Part shown: one piece after another, positions 1 to 6,537 of the stretch
Layout of the letters: each line of letters begins with the position of its first letter
Position numbering within the stretch: the stretch's first letter is position 1
DNA from: CAYMQB01 sp964392665
GTDB taxonomy: Bacteria; Hydrothermota; E44-bin80
DNA: 12,739 bases
Direction of reading: 5' to 3'
Assembly: GCA_964392665.1 (NCBI GenBank)
Contig: CAYMQB010000059.1
Span: forward strand, 1 to 12,739
The notes under the pieces: generated by a model
Databases searched by the model: none
Seen by the model: the letters and a program-made list of their open reading frames with translations, nothing else
What the model was told of the DNA's origin: nothing
Program-made: the position numbers and the translations under genes

Positions 1-46
1 TGGTATTGTTTTCTAAAAAATAACAACATTCCATGACCTTTATGCC

Positions 47-248
47 CATTGCGAGGAGCGAAGCGACGTGGCCATCTCATCTTTAACTAATGAAACTTGA
101 AATAGTAAAAGCGAGATTGCTTCGCATTTGTGGAGCAAGCCCCGTGTAATAGAAAAATGTTTTGTGCATAATGGTATTACACAGGGCAAGAAGAAACGCT
201 CGCAATGACGTTCTTGTGATATTGTGGTTAAGCAGATAAGCATTAAAA
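47..248 (-). repeat. MITE/REP-like interspersed repeat, copy A
   Basis: The core (47-209) starts with CATTGCGAGgAGCG and ends with CGCTCGCAATG, so it carries terminal inverted repeats of about 10-13 bp. It holds nested inner arms, GCcATCTC near 82-90 and GAGATTGC near 113-120. Read on the minus strand it matches 3299-3525 almost base for base, including the flank containing GATAAGCATTAAA (235-247). No convincing protein is encoded; the short ORFs crossing it are by-products of the repeat. The motif 'GTCATTGCGAG...GAGATTGC' is familiar from many unrelated bacterial genomes as non-autonomous repeats. That family link is recollection, not a search. Confidence 0.8.
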
Positions 249-249
249 C

Positions 250-387
250 TTTTTCCCGAAATAAAATTACTGGAATAAATCACTCTTTCTGCTGTATATT
301 GGATAGAATAAGTTTTATAGGTGATACAGTCCAATGATTGTTTGCACTATTTAATTGAAACCGTCAACCTTATCACGAAAATTTTAA
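250..387. other. AT-rich leader upstream of the 401 gene, no confident promoter
   Basis: This gap between repeat copy A and the ribosome binding site of the next gene shows no ORF and no strong hairpin. The best sigma-70-like pair is TTGGAT (299-304) with TGATAC (322-327) and a 17-base spacer. It is too weak to call, and the promoter of the 401 gene remains unknown. Confidence 0.3.
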
Positions 388-400
388 AAGGAGGTGAAAA

Positions 401-1555
401 ATGATGAAAAAATCATTTCAGATTCTTTCTCTGCTGCTTATTTGCATATCGTTTATGGGATTTTTGGGAATTGGAGGCAACCGAAATGTTAACGATATAA
501 TAAAACTGCTGAAAGCAAAGGTTGGAGAAGAAGTAATCAAGTCACATATTACCCACAAGGATCTCACATTTGACTTAACAACGAACGACATTGTCAACCT
601 TAAGAAGGTTGGTGCAAGTGATAACCTTCTTTCCTTTATGATGGAAGGTAACGCTTTCAGCGAGTTCCCATTCGATATTGAGAAGGAATTCATAGTAAGA
701 AAACCTGTGGTTCATAATCAGATTGCAATTTTCCCCGTCTTCAAAAAGACACCCGTCACTGTGGAAGATTATATTACGCTTGACGAAGCTCAAGATAGAA
801 AGGTTATTATCATAAAGGAAAAAGAGTCTGGATCGGTTCCTGTCGTTATTATAGAAAACATCGGTAGAAAATCGATATTCATTATGGCAGGAGAAATCAT
901 CATAGGGGGAAAACAGGACAGAATGACGTCTCACGATGTTCTAATACCTACAGGAAAAAAAATCGAGGTGTCCGTCAGATGCGTGGAGCATGGAAGATGG
1001 CAAGGCAAATCCTACGAGTTTAAGTCAGGTGGAGCAATAGGAAGTGGAAATGTCAGAAGTGCACTGCAGTTCAAAAACCAGCAAGAAGTTTGGAACCAGG
1101 TAGGTAAGAAGTGCAAGGAACATAATGCAGAAACTTCCACTGGGACATACAGAGCACTTCTATCAAGTGAAGATATCAAGTTACGCAGTAAACCATACTT
1201 TGACGCTCTAAGACCGAGTCTAGAAAATAAGGATATGGTCGGAATGATTATTGCATTAAATGGAGAGATTGTATGTGTCGACATTTTTGCCAATCCCAGT
1301 TTCTTTGGAAAAATAAGAGAGAAATTGCTGAAATCTTATATACTTGATGCTATCAGCACAAAAGAAACAAGTACGGAAGTCCCAAAAAAGAAGGAGATAC
1401 TTGATTTCTTCAGTGAACTCAAAGTGGCAAGAATCGAACAGAGCATAAAATACAAAGCAAACTGCAATTATGAGATGGAATCCGAAAAACTCATAGGTAA
1501 CGAATCCAAGGATGATGATGGTAACTTACAGCATCTGAATCTTTACAAACAGTAA
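401..1555 (+). CDS. Secreted ARPP-1/DUF6569-like protein
   Basis: The 384-residue protein begins with a Sec-type signal peptide (basic MMKK, then a hydrophobic core to about residue 24). Residues 28-82 form a short helical module (NVNDIIKLLKAKVGEEVI...LKKVGASDNLL) of the kind often found at the N-terminus of secreted proteins. Residues 120-310 resemble the family I know as ARPP-1/DUF6569: YITLDEA (124-130), GSVPVVIIEN (144-153), AGEIIIGGKQDR (163-174), DVLIPTG (179-185), V-x-C-V-E-x-GRW (192-200) and QQEVW (227-231). The biochemical role of that family is unknown to me. The tail (320-384) is charged and looks unstructured. A full Shine-Dalgarno, AAGGAGGTG (388-396), precedes tandem ATGs at 401 and 404; either could be used. 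The gene stands alone and ends just before a hairpin. It could instead be an envelope or periplasmic protein, since no lipobox or sorting domain is seen. Confidence 0.75.
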   Translation: MMKKSFQILSLLLICISFMGFLGIGGNRNVNDIIKLLKAKVGEEVIKSHITHKDLTFDLTTNDIVNLKKVGASDNLLSFMMEGNAFSEFPFDIEKEFIVRKPVVHNQIAIFPVFKKTPVTVEDYITLDEAQDRKVIIIKEKESGSVPVVIIENIGRKSIFIMAGEIIIGGKQDRMTSHDVLIPTGKKIEVSVRCVEHGRWQGKSYEFKSGGAIGSGNVRSALQFKNQQEVWNQVGKKCKEHNAETSTGTYRALLSSEDIKLRSKPYFDALRPSLENKDMVGMIIALNGEIVCVDIFANPSFFGKIREKLLKSYILDAISTKETSTEVPKKKEILDFFSELKVARIEQSIKYKANCNYEMESEKLIGNESKDDDGNLQHLNLYKQ

Positions 1556-1580
1556 TCAAAATATGTGGGTGTTCTCGCAA

Positions 1581-1608
1581 AAGGGACAGACGTACAAGTC
1601 TGTCCCTT
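1581..1608. terminator. Perfect 11-bp hairpin between convergent genes
   Basis: AAGGGACAGAC (1581-1591) pairs perfectly with GTCTGTCCCTT (1598-1608) across a 6-base loop. It lies between the stop at 1555 and the convergent stop at 1629, as expected for a bidirectional terminator. Neither side has a real U-tract (ACCTTTAAC on plus, TTGCGAGAAC on minus). It may instead be a REP-type palindrome that blocks exonucleases. Confidence 0.55.
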
Positions 1609-1628
1609 ACCTTTAACTCAATAAAAGA

Positions 1629-2132
1629 CTAAACCTCGAAAAGCCAGGCAAATTTTTTACCTGACATTCTTTCTCTTATACCCCATTCAAAATATATTAT
1701 CCTTTTATCTTTCAAAGCTTTAAGCCTCGCGAAAGAAACGAGATTCGCACCTGTCTTAATCCTGTTGTCCTTCACCATTACTGCAGGGAATATTATTACC
1801 TCACGAGGAGTCACAAAACAAAAATACGGTAGAAATTTCCAGATTTTAGCAGCAATCTTCAGTTTCTCGAAAGCCTTTCCCATATCAAGACATATCGAAT
1901 TCTTCTGCCTTGTTTTTACACTAATCCCAGTCAATCTATCCTTTTCAAAAATAAAACCCCTCGTGTCATTGACTAACAAATCAAACCCTTCGGATTTTGC
2001 GACTATCACATGCACCTTCCTCTTTACCAGATAATATGACACCAGCAACTCTCCGAAATCCCCAGAGACCAATTCATCCACTCCACTAATGTACGGAACT
2101 GTTAGTACCTTTAATTGTTGTCTTTTTGGCAT
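1629..2132 (-). CDS. Small PD-(D/E)XK nuclease-like protein
   Basis: I start this 167-residue protein at the ATG at 2132 because GGAGGG (2136-2141) stands 4 bases upstream. An earlier in-frame ATG at 2144 overlaps that ribosome binding site and has none of its own. The order of motifs fits the restriction-endonuclease-like fold: a helix GDFGELLVSYYLV with E28, a strand ending in GFDLLV with D51, then GISVKTR with K73. The usual acidic or Gln residue of the 'E-x-K' pair is Ser here (S71), so catalysis is uncertain. The rest alternates strands and helices up to FEWGIRERMSGKK. The match is to the general class (DUF4365, PF11645-type PD-(D/E)XK proteins), not to one family. No methyltransferase or other restriction partner is adjacent. 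A role in nucleic-acid cleavage or binding is inference. The stop is TAG. Confidence 0.6.
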   Translation of the reverse strand: MPKRQQLKVLTVPYISGVDELVSGDFGELLVSYYLVKRKVHVIVAKSEGFDLLVNDTRGFIFEKDRLTGISVKTRQKNSICLDMGKAFEKLKIAAKIWKFLPYFCFVTPREVIIFPAVMVKDNRIKTGANLVSFARLKALKDKRIIYFEWGIRERMSGKKFAWLFEV

Positions 2133-2161
2133 TTTTCCCTCCATATCTTAATCGTAATAAC

Positions 2162-2190
2162 AACATACCAGAAAATCATCTTGAAGTCAA
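2162..2190 (-). promoter_or_regulatory. Sigma-70-like promoter for the nuclease-like gene
   Basis: On the minus strand TTGACT (2190-2185) and TATGTT (2167-2162) are separated by 17 bases. The predicted transcript start near 2155 gives a leader of about 22 bases that carries the GGAGGG ribosome binding site for the ATG at 2132. Confidence 0.6.
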
Positions 2191-2222
2191 GACTAAACTC
2201 TATGGTTGCGCAATTAAAAACC

Positions 2223-2251
2223 TTGACTTTTACAGATTAAAAACATATAGT
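2223..2251 (+). promoter_or_regulatory. Sigma-70-like promoter placing exoIII transcript start at its ATG
   Basis: TTGACT (2223-2228) and TATAGT (2246-2251) have an ideal 17-base spacer. The expected +1 falls at 2256-2258, and the ATG is at 2257. There is no Shine-Dalgarno upstream of that ATG, so the mRNA looks leaderless. The element shares CTTGACTT with the divergent promoter. Confidence 0.65.
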
Positions 2252-2256
2252 TTTGT

Positions 2257-3027
2257 ATGAGAATTTTGTCATGGAATGTAAACGGTCTGAGAGCAATTCA
2301 CAAAAAGGGATTTTTGGAGTGGCTTGAACAAGAAAAACCTGATATCCTTTGTATTCAAGAAACCAAATTGCAGGAAAGTCAAATACCTGATGACATAAGG
2401 AATATTAAGGACTTGCATATCTATTTCAACTCTGCAGAACGCAAAGGTTACAGCGGCGTTGCACTTTTCAGTAAGCTTAAACCGAGAACGATATCGAATG
2501 GATTTGGCATCAAGAAATATGACACTGAAGGTAGAACAATCGTCGCAGATTTTGGGAAATTTGTCATTCTCAACATCTATTTCCCGAATGGAAAACAATC
2601 CAATGCAAGGCTAAATTACAAGATGGCTTTTTATGATGTTTTCTTAGATTACACAGATAAACTGAGAAAGAAGGATAAAATCCTGATTGTCTGTGGCGAT
2701 GTAAACACAGCCCATAAGGAGATTGATCTTGCAAGACCAAAAGAGAACAAAAAAGCCTCGGGATTCCTCCCCCAGGAAAGGGCATGGATCGACAAATTCC
2801 TATCACACGGTTACATCGATACATTCCGTATGTTCAATATGCAAGGAGGTAATTACTCATGGTGGGATTACAAATCTCGCGCCCGTCTAAGAAATATTGG
2901 CTGGAGAATCGATTACTTCTTTGTTAGCGATAATGCGAGAAACTGCGTCAAAGATGCGTTCATAATGACTAATGTTCCTGGTTCGGACCACTGTCCAGTA
3001 GGTATTGACTTTAAATTCAAATGTTAA
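2257..3027 (+). CDS. xth: Exodeoxyribonuclease III / AP endonuclease
   Basis: This cytoplasmic base-excision-repair enzyme cleaves DNA 5' of abasic sites and removes 3' blocking groups and 3'-to-5' nucleotides from duplex DNA, using Mg2+. The 256-residue length is normal for the family. All the expected motifs are present: LSWNVNGLRA with N7, IQETKL with E35, the strand ending in Y108, GDVNTAH with D148 and N150, SWWDYKSRAR (201-210), RIDYFFVS (217-224) and SDHCPVG with the catalytic D244/H245 pair. Start at ATG 2257; no ribosome binding site precedes it, which fits the leaderless promoter reading. It is transcribed divergently from the nuclease-like gene, with 124 bases between the two start codons. 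It seems to be single-gene, with degenerate sequence following. Confidence 0.95.
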   Translation: MRILSWNVNGLRAIHKKGFLEWLEQEKPDILCIQETKLQESQIPDDIRNIKDLHIYFNSAERKGYSGVALFSKLKPRTISNGFGIKKYDTEGRTIVADFGKFVILNIYFPNGKQSNARLNYKMAFYDVFLDYTDKLRKKDKILIVCGDVNTAHKEIDLARPKENKKASGFLPQERAWIDKFLSHGYIDTFRMFNMQGGNYSWWDYKSRARLRNIGWRIDYFFVSDNARNCVKDAFIMTNVPGSDHCPVGIDFKFKC

Positions 3028-3095
3028 ATTTCTCTTGAAAATTTCACCCGATCACTGTATACTTAATAGTATTTAAACATCCTATAAGGATCAGG

Positions 3096-3317
3096 ATGCT
3101 GAAATTGGTTTTTGAGAAAGAAGGGCTGAAGTATGAGACCCAAAAATGTTTTGAACTTAACTATTAGAGTAAGAAAGTAGGTAATTTCATTGTGGATTTA
3201 GTAATTGAGCATAAAATTATAGTTGAAATTAGGGCAGTAACTGGCAATATGCCAAATGTTTTCAAATGTAAAATCTGTATAACCAGGTTTAATAAACATT
3301 TATGCTTATCTACTTAA
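3096..3317 (+). pseudogene. Remnant of a GxxExxY-family gene
   Basis: Translation from the ATG at 3096 gives LVFEKEGLKYETQKCFELNY, then TAG at 3165-3167, then SKKVGNFIVDLVIEHKIIVE, then a degraded tail. This matches the middle of GxxExxY proteins (a small PD-(D/E)XK-like family), whose usual text is 'AGLKVEQQ...YKGxxVGxFxADLLVExKIIVELKAV'. Only about 73 codons remain of a usual 120-130. The N-terminal G-x-x-E-x-x-Y segment is absent, the TAG sits where the glycine of YKG is expected, and the C-terminal half is unrecognisable. The closing TAA (3315-3317) is supplied by the adjoining repeat. Codons on both sides of the TAG keep family similarity in one frame, so the decay appears recent. No ribosome binding site is obvious. 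Confidence 0.7.
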
Positions 3318-3575
3318 GTCACAATATCACAAGAACGTCATCGCGAGCGTTTCTTCTTGCCCTGTGTAATACCATTACGCACAAAACATTTTTCTATTAC
3401 ACGCGGCTTGCTCCACAAAGCGAAGCAATCTCGCTTTTACTATTTCAAGTTTTATTACTTAAAGATGAGATTGCCACGTCGCGGAGTTTATACTGAACGA
3501 AGTGAATGTGCTCCTCGCAATGACAAACTTTCAGGTTAAATATCAAAATGGGAGTTAAACAGATAAGCATTAAAC
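3299..3575 (+). repeat. MITE/REP-like interspersed repeat, copy B, with outer inverted repeats
   Basis: The core (3336-3525) runs from CGTCATCGCGAGCG to GCTCCTCGCAATGAC and is the reverse complement of copy A, apart from an extra stretch of about 20 bases near 3484-3505. An additional outer inverted repeat brackets it: TTTATGCTTATCTACTTAA (3299-3317) against GTTAAACAGATAAGCATTAA (3554-3573), about 16 of 19 bases paired. Copy A has only one of these two outer ends. The right end lies 9 bases from the ribosome binding site of the methyltransferase operon. The short ORFs within it are not genes. Confidence 0.8.
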
Positions 3576-3594
3576 ATTATAGCAGGAGAAAATT

Positions 3595-5061
3595 ATGAGA
3601 CCTGTCCTTCGATTTCTAAACGATGACCTTATAGAGAGAATTCTAGATGAAGCAAAAAACATTCTATGCAAATTGGGTGTTGAAATACACAATGCTCAAA
3701 TACTAACTATGCTAAATCAGTATGGCGAAAATGTTAATTTTGAAAAGCAACATGTTCTTTTTACACGCAAAAACATCGATAGGGCGCTTAAAACAGTCCC
3801 CCATTCCTTCAAGCTTTACGATGTTCTGGGAAACGAAACCCATAATTTTGTGAATAACCAAGTATATTTTACACCTGGTTCGGCTGCCATCAATTTACTC
3901 GATTACAAAACTTCCAAAATTCGTAAGCCCAAAACCAGCGATTACATCGAATATACAAAGCTTGTGGCTGGTCTCCCTGCAATCGCATCCCAGAGTACTG
4001 CATTCATTCCTAATGATGTCCCTGAAAAAATACAGGATAGTTATAGACTTTATCTTAGTTTACTGTTCTGCGAAAAACCTGTCGTAACAGGTGCATTCAC
4101 AATAGAAGCTTTCGATATTATGAAAGATTTCCAGGTTGCAGTTCGTGGAACAGAAAAATCACTTGCCGAAAAACCACTGACTGTATTTTCCTGTTGCCCA
4201 ACATCTCCCATTAAGTGGAGTGAAATAACATCGCAGAATGTTGTTGATTGTGCCAAATATTCAATACCTATTGAATTCATATCAATGCCTCTTTCCGGAT
4301 TTATAGCACCAGTTACACTCGTCGGGACATTAATCCAACACACAGCCGAAACACTCAGTGGAATCGTGATAAGCCAATTGACTAACCCGGGAACACCCGT
4401 GCTTTACGGTGGTTCACCTGCAATTTTCGACCTTAGATACGAAACAACACCAATGGGTGCAATAGAAACCCAGATGATTGATTGCGCTTATAATGAAATT
4501 GGGCATTATCTGGGAATACCGACACAGGCATACATTGCGCTGAGTGATGCGAAGCAGCTTGACGCACAATCAGGCCTGGAATCGGGTATAGGCGCTACTC
4601 TTGCCGCACTTTCAGGCATAAATAATATTTCAGGTCCAGGAATGCTTGATTTCGAAAGCTGTCAGAGTTTGGAAAAACTCGTGCTGGACAACGAAATTTG
4701 TGAAATGGTTCTTCATATGACTGAAGGTATCGAACCCAAGGAAGATTTCCCTTCGATTCCGCTTTTCCAGGAACTACTCAAGGAAAAACAACTACTGATT
4801 TCAAATCATACACGTAAGTATCTAAAGCACGAATTTTATTTGCCTTCAACCGTAATAGATAGAGCAAATAGAAGAAGATGGCAGGAAGAAGGAGAACTAA
4901 CGCTTTTACAGAGAGCTCACAGTGAAGTTGAAAAACTCATTAAAAACTATAAACCATCGGCACTTCCTGATAGCATAAAAAAGTACCTGACAAAACTTAT
5001 GCAAAAAGAGGCAAGAAGATACAATATGGAGAAGCTTCCATCAACTCAATTAAACAAATGA
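3595..5061 (+). CDS. MttB-superfamily corrinoid methyltransferase, non-pyrrolysine
   Basis: This 488-residue protein belongs to the trimethylamine methyltransferase (MttB) superfamily, which moves a methyl group from a quaternary or tertiary amine to Co(I) of a partner corrinoid protein. Family-like segments are VYFTPGSAAINLLD (90-103), MPLSGFIAPVTLVG (231-244), AETLSGIVISQLTNPGTPVL (251-270), YETTPMGAIETQ (282-293) and the 'LSDAKQLDAQSGLESG' region (316-331). True trimethylamine enzymes read an in-frame TAG as pyrrolysine; there is none here, so it groups with enzymes such as the glycine betaine methyltransferase MtgB. The substrate cannot be named from sequence. AGGAG (3584-3588) lies 6 bases from the ATG. 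It is first in an operon with reactivation, corrinoid and homocysteine methyltransferase genes. A weak promoter (TTAAAC 3555-3560, TATAGC 3578-3583) would overlap the edge of repeat copy B. Confidence 0.88.
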   Translation: MRPVLRFLNDDLIERILDEAKNILCKLGVEIHNAQILTMLNQYGENVNFEKQHVLFTRKNIDRALKTVPHSFKLYDVLGNETHNFVNNQVYFTPGSAAINLLDYKTSKIRKPKTSDYIEYTKLVAGLPAIASQSTAFIPNDVPEKIQDSYRLYLSLLFCEKPVVTGAFTIEAFDIMKDFQVAVRGTEKSLAEKPLTVFSCCPTSPIKWSEITSQNVVDCAKYSIPIEFISMPLSGFIAPVTLVGTLIQHTAETLSGIVISQLTNPGTPVLYGGSPAIFDLRYETTPMGAIETQMIDCAYNEIGHYLGIPTQAYIALSDAKQLDAQSGLESGIGATLAALSGINNISGPGMLDFESCQSLEKLVLDNEICEMVLHMTEGIEPKEDFPSIPLFQELLKEKQLLISNHTRKYLKHEFYLPSTVIDRANRRRWQEEGELTLLQRAHSEVEKLIKNYKPSALPDSIKKYLTKLMQKEARRYNMEKLPSTQLNK

Positions 5062-5153
5062 GTTATTTACCCGACCTGTCTCGATATATGACCAATTCAA
5101 ACTTGGAGTCCAGGGTAAAATGCCTTGATCTTATGGAAGCTAAAAAAATATGA
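5058..5153 (+). CDS. 31-residue ORF bridging two operon genes
   Basis: An ATG at 5058-5060 overlaps the stop of the methyltransferase gene (ATGA), and the ORF runs 31 codons (starting MSYLPDLSRY, ending LMEAKKI) to a TGA at 5151-5153 that overlaps the ATG of the next gene (ATGA again). It fills the whole apparent 88-base gap. I recognise no family. It may be a real small protein, a translational-coupling relay, or chance. No Shine-Dalgarno is needed if ribosomes re-initiate at the upstream stop. The only upstream aid for the next gene is GGAAG (5135-5139), inside this ORF and 10 bases from the next ATG. Confidence 0.4.
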   Translation: MSYLPDLSRYMTNSNLESRVKCLDLMEAKKI

Positions 5154-5890
5154 AAAATATTGTTGAGTTCGATTTAGAAGATATAAAACCGGAGCGAAAT
5201 GCTGTATTTGAAACACAGGGTATCCCGGAAAATATAATCCCTCCTAAAAGTATTACAAACCTACTACAAAAAGCTATTTCCATATTTCTCGATTATGCTC
5301 AACCAAAAGCTATCTTGAACGAAGTTTCTATTCCAGAATTTGAAACTATCTATGCAGGAGAAGGATTGAATGAAATGACAACACCCCTTGACTCGATTTA
5401 CAAAAGAGCAGATAAACTTGCTTTATTCGCTGCAACAATAGGTGAAGAAATAAGTCGAAAAATCACCGAACTATTCGATTCAAATGATTTTGCAGTGGCA
5501 AGCATGTTGGATTCCGTTGCATCGGCAAGCGCGGACAAAACAGCAGATGTTCTTGAAAAGCACTATTATAAAACATTAATAAACAAAGCGATGATGAATC
5601 CTTCCACCGGTATGCTGCGATATAGCCCAGGCTACTGCGGATGGCACATAAGTGGACAGAAAAAACTCTTTGCATATCTACATCCTGAAACAATAGGAAT
5701 CCAGTTGCTGCCAAGTTACTTGATGAAACCACTGAAATCAGTAACAGGTGTTATAGTCGTTGGAGATAAGAAAATCCACATCTTCAAGGATAACTTCCCT
5801 TTTTGCGAACAATGTAAAACACATTCTTGTAGAATTAGAATAAGAAATTTAATTGGCAAAAAAATAAACTTTGAGAAAGGTAGAAAATAA
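5150..5890 (+). CDS. Stand-alone MetH-type cobalamin reactivation domain protein
   Basis: The 246-residue protein resembles the C-terminal activation module of methionine synthase (Met_synt_B12, PF02965). That module binds S-adenosylmethionine and remethylates cobalamin that has oxidised to Co(II), with an external electron donor. The signature is RYSPGY (157-162), equivalent to the R-x-x-x-G-Y AdoMet-binding motif of MetH, followed by a strand-rich region to about 205 ('SVTGVIVVG'). Residues 90-150 are helical (LFAATIGEEISRKI...ASADKTADVLE). A C-terminal C-x2-C-x4-C (C219, C222, C227), absent from E. coli MetH as far as I recall, could bind metal or a cluster. Separate activation subunits are known, for example beside the short MetH of Thermotoga. 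Its ATG overlaps the small ORF before it, and its TAA overlaps the ATG of the corrinoid gene, so it is translationally coupled on both sides. Confidence 0.85.
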   Translation: MKNIVEFDLEDIKPERNAVFETQGIPENIIPPKSITNLLQKAISIFLDYAQPKAILNEVSIPEFETIYAGEGLNEMTTPLDSIYKRADKLALFAATIGEEISRKITELFDSNDFAVASMLDSVASASADKTADVLEKHYYKTLINKAMMNPSTGMLRYSPGYCGWHISGQKKLFAYLHPETIGIQLLPSYLMKPLKSVTGVIVVGDKKIHIFKDNFPFCEQCKTHSCRIRIRNLIGKKINFEKGRK

Positions 5891-6537
5891 TGGATATCCT
5901 GAGCAGCATTTCACAATTTCTTCAACAGGGAAACGATAAAAAAGTTTTGAGCCTGACAAAAGAAGCAGTCAACAACGCAATACCCCCCCAAAAGATACTG
6001 GACGATGGTTTGATTGCCGGAATGAATGTAGTTGGACAGAAATACAAGGCTCATGATATCTTTCTTCCCGATGTCCTTCTTTCTGCAAAGGCAATGTATA
6101 CAGGAATAAGTATCTTAAAACCATTATTTTTAAAGGGCAAAATGCAGGACAGGGGTAAGATTGTTATTGGCACTGTTCAAGGAGATTTGCATGACATAGG
6201 TAAAAATCTTGTTGCAATAATGCTAAAAGGAGCCGGTTTTGAAGTTATTGACCTTGGAAACAATGTTTCTCCCGAAAACTTCGTTGAAAGGGCAAAAAAA
6301 GAAAACGCCCCTATAATTGGTTTATCAACTCTTTTGACAACAACAATGCCTGTTATGAAAACCGTTGTTGATATTGTTAAAAACGACGGATTAAATAAGC
6401 AAATCAAAATAATCATAGGAGGCGCTCCTGTTACGGATGAATTTGCAAACAGCATTGGAGCAGACGCATACTGCTTCGATAGTATAAGCGCTGTGGAAAC
6501 GGTTAAAAAAATAATGGCAAAAGACGGTAAAATGTAA
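5890..6537 (+). CDS. Corrinoid-binding methyl carrier protein
   Basis: The 215-residue protein has the two-part layout of MtbC/MttC/MetH-Cob corrinoid carriers: a helical cap (about 1-85, with GLIAGMNVVGQKY and the hydrophobic PDVLLSAKAM) and a Rossmann B12-binding domain (about 88-210). The cobalamin signature is complete: GDLHDIGK (98-105) with H101 as the lower axial cobalt ligand, then GLSTLLTTT (144-152) and GGAP (177-180) lining the nucleotide tail. It would receive the methyl from the MttB-like enzyme and hand it to the homocysteine enzyme, with the upstream gene rescuing oxidised cobalt. The start is a TAATG overlap with the gene before, with AAAGG (5876-5880) as ribosome binding site 9 bases away. 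The stop again overlaps the next start (TAATG at 6535-6539). Confidence 0.93.
   Translation: MDILSSISQFLQQGNDKKVLSLTKEAVNNAIPPQKILDDGLIAGMNVVGQKYKAHDIFLPDVLLSAKAMYTGISILKPLFLKGKMQDRGKIVIGTVQGDLHDIGKNLVAIMLKGAGFEVIDLGNNVSPENFVERAKKENAPIIGLSTLLTTTMPVMKTVVDIVKNDGLNKQIKIIIGGAPVTDEFANSIGADAYCFDSISAVETVKKIMAKDGKM

Noticed and set aside
40..334. Short minus-strand ORFs across the first repeat, and similar plus-strand ORFs at 3302-3539
   Set aside because: They are produced by the repeat sequence, read in different frames in the two copies, lack ribosome binding sites and show no family features.
3165..3167. TAG in the GxxExxY-like gene as a pyrrolysine or reassigned codon, prompted by the nearby MttB-family gene
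   Set aside because: The flanking family similarity decays on both ends, the MttB-like gene itself has no in-frame TAG, and the nuclease-like gene (1629) uses TAG as its normal stop.
401..3300. A defence island made of nuclease-like genes between the repeats
   Set aside because: ExoIII is an ordinary repair gene, the GxxExxY gene is dead, and no effector, sensor or modification partner accompanies the small nuclease-like protein.
3526..3594. SAM (S-box) riboswitch or T-box controlling the methionine operon
   Set aside because: Only about 70 bases separate the repeat core from the start codon, and no conserved riboswitch helices or terminator hairpin are visible.
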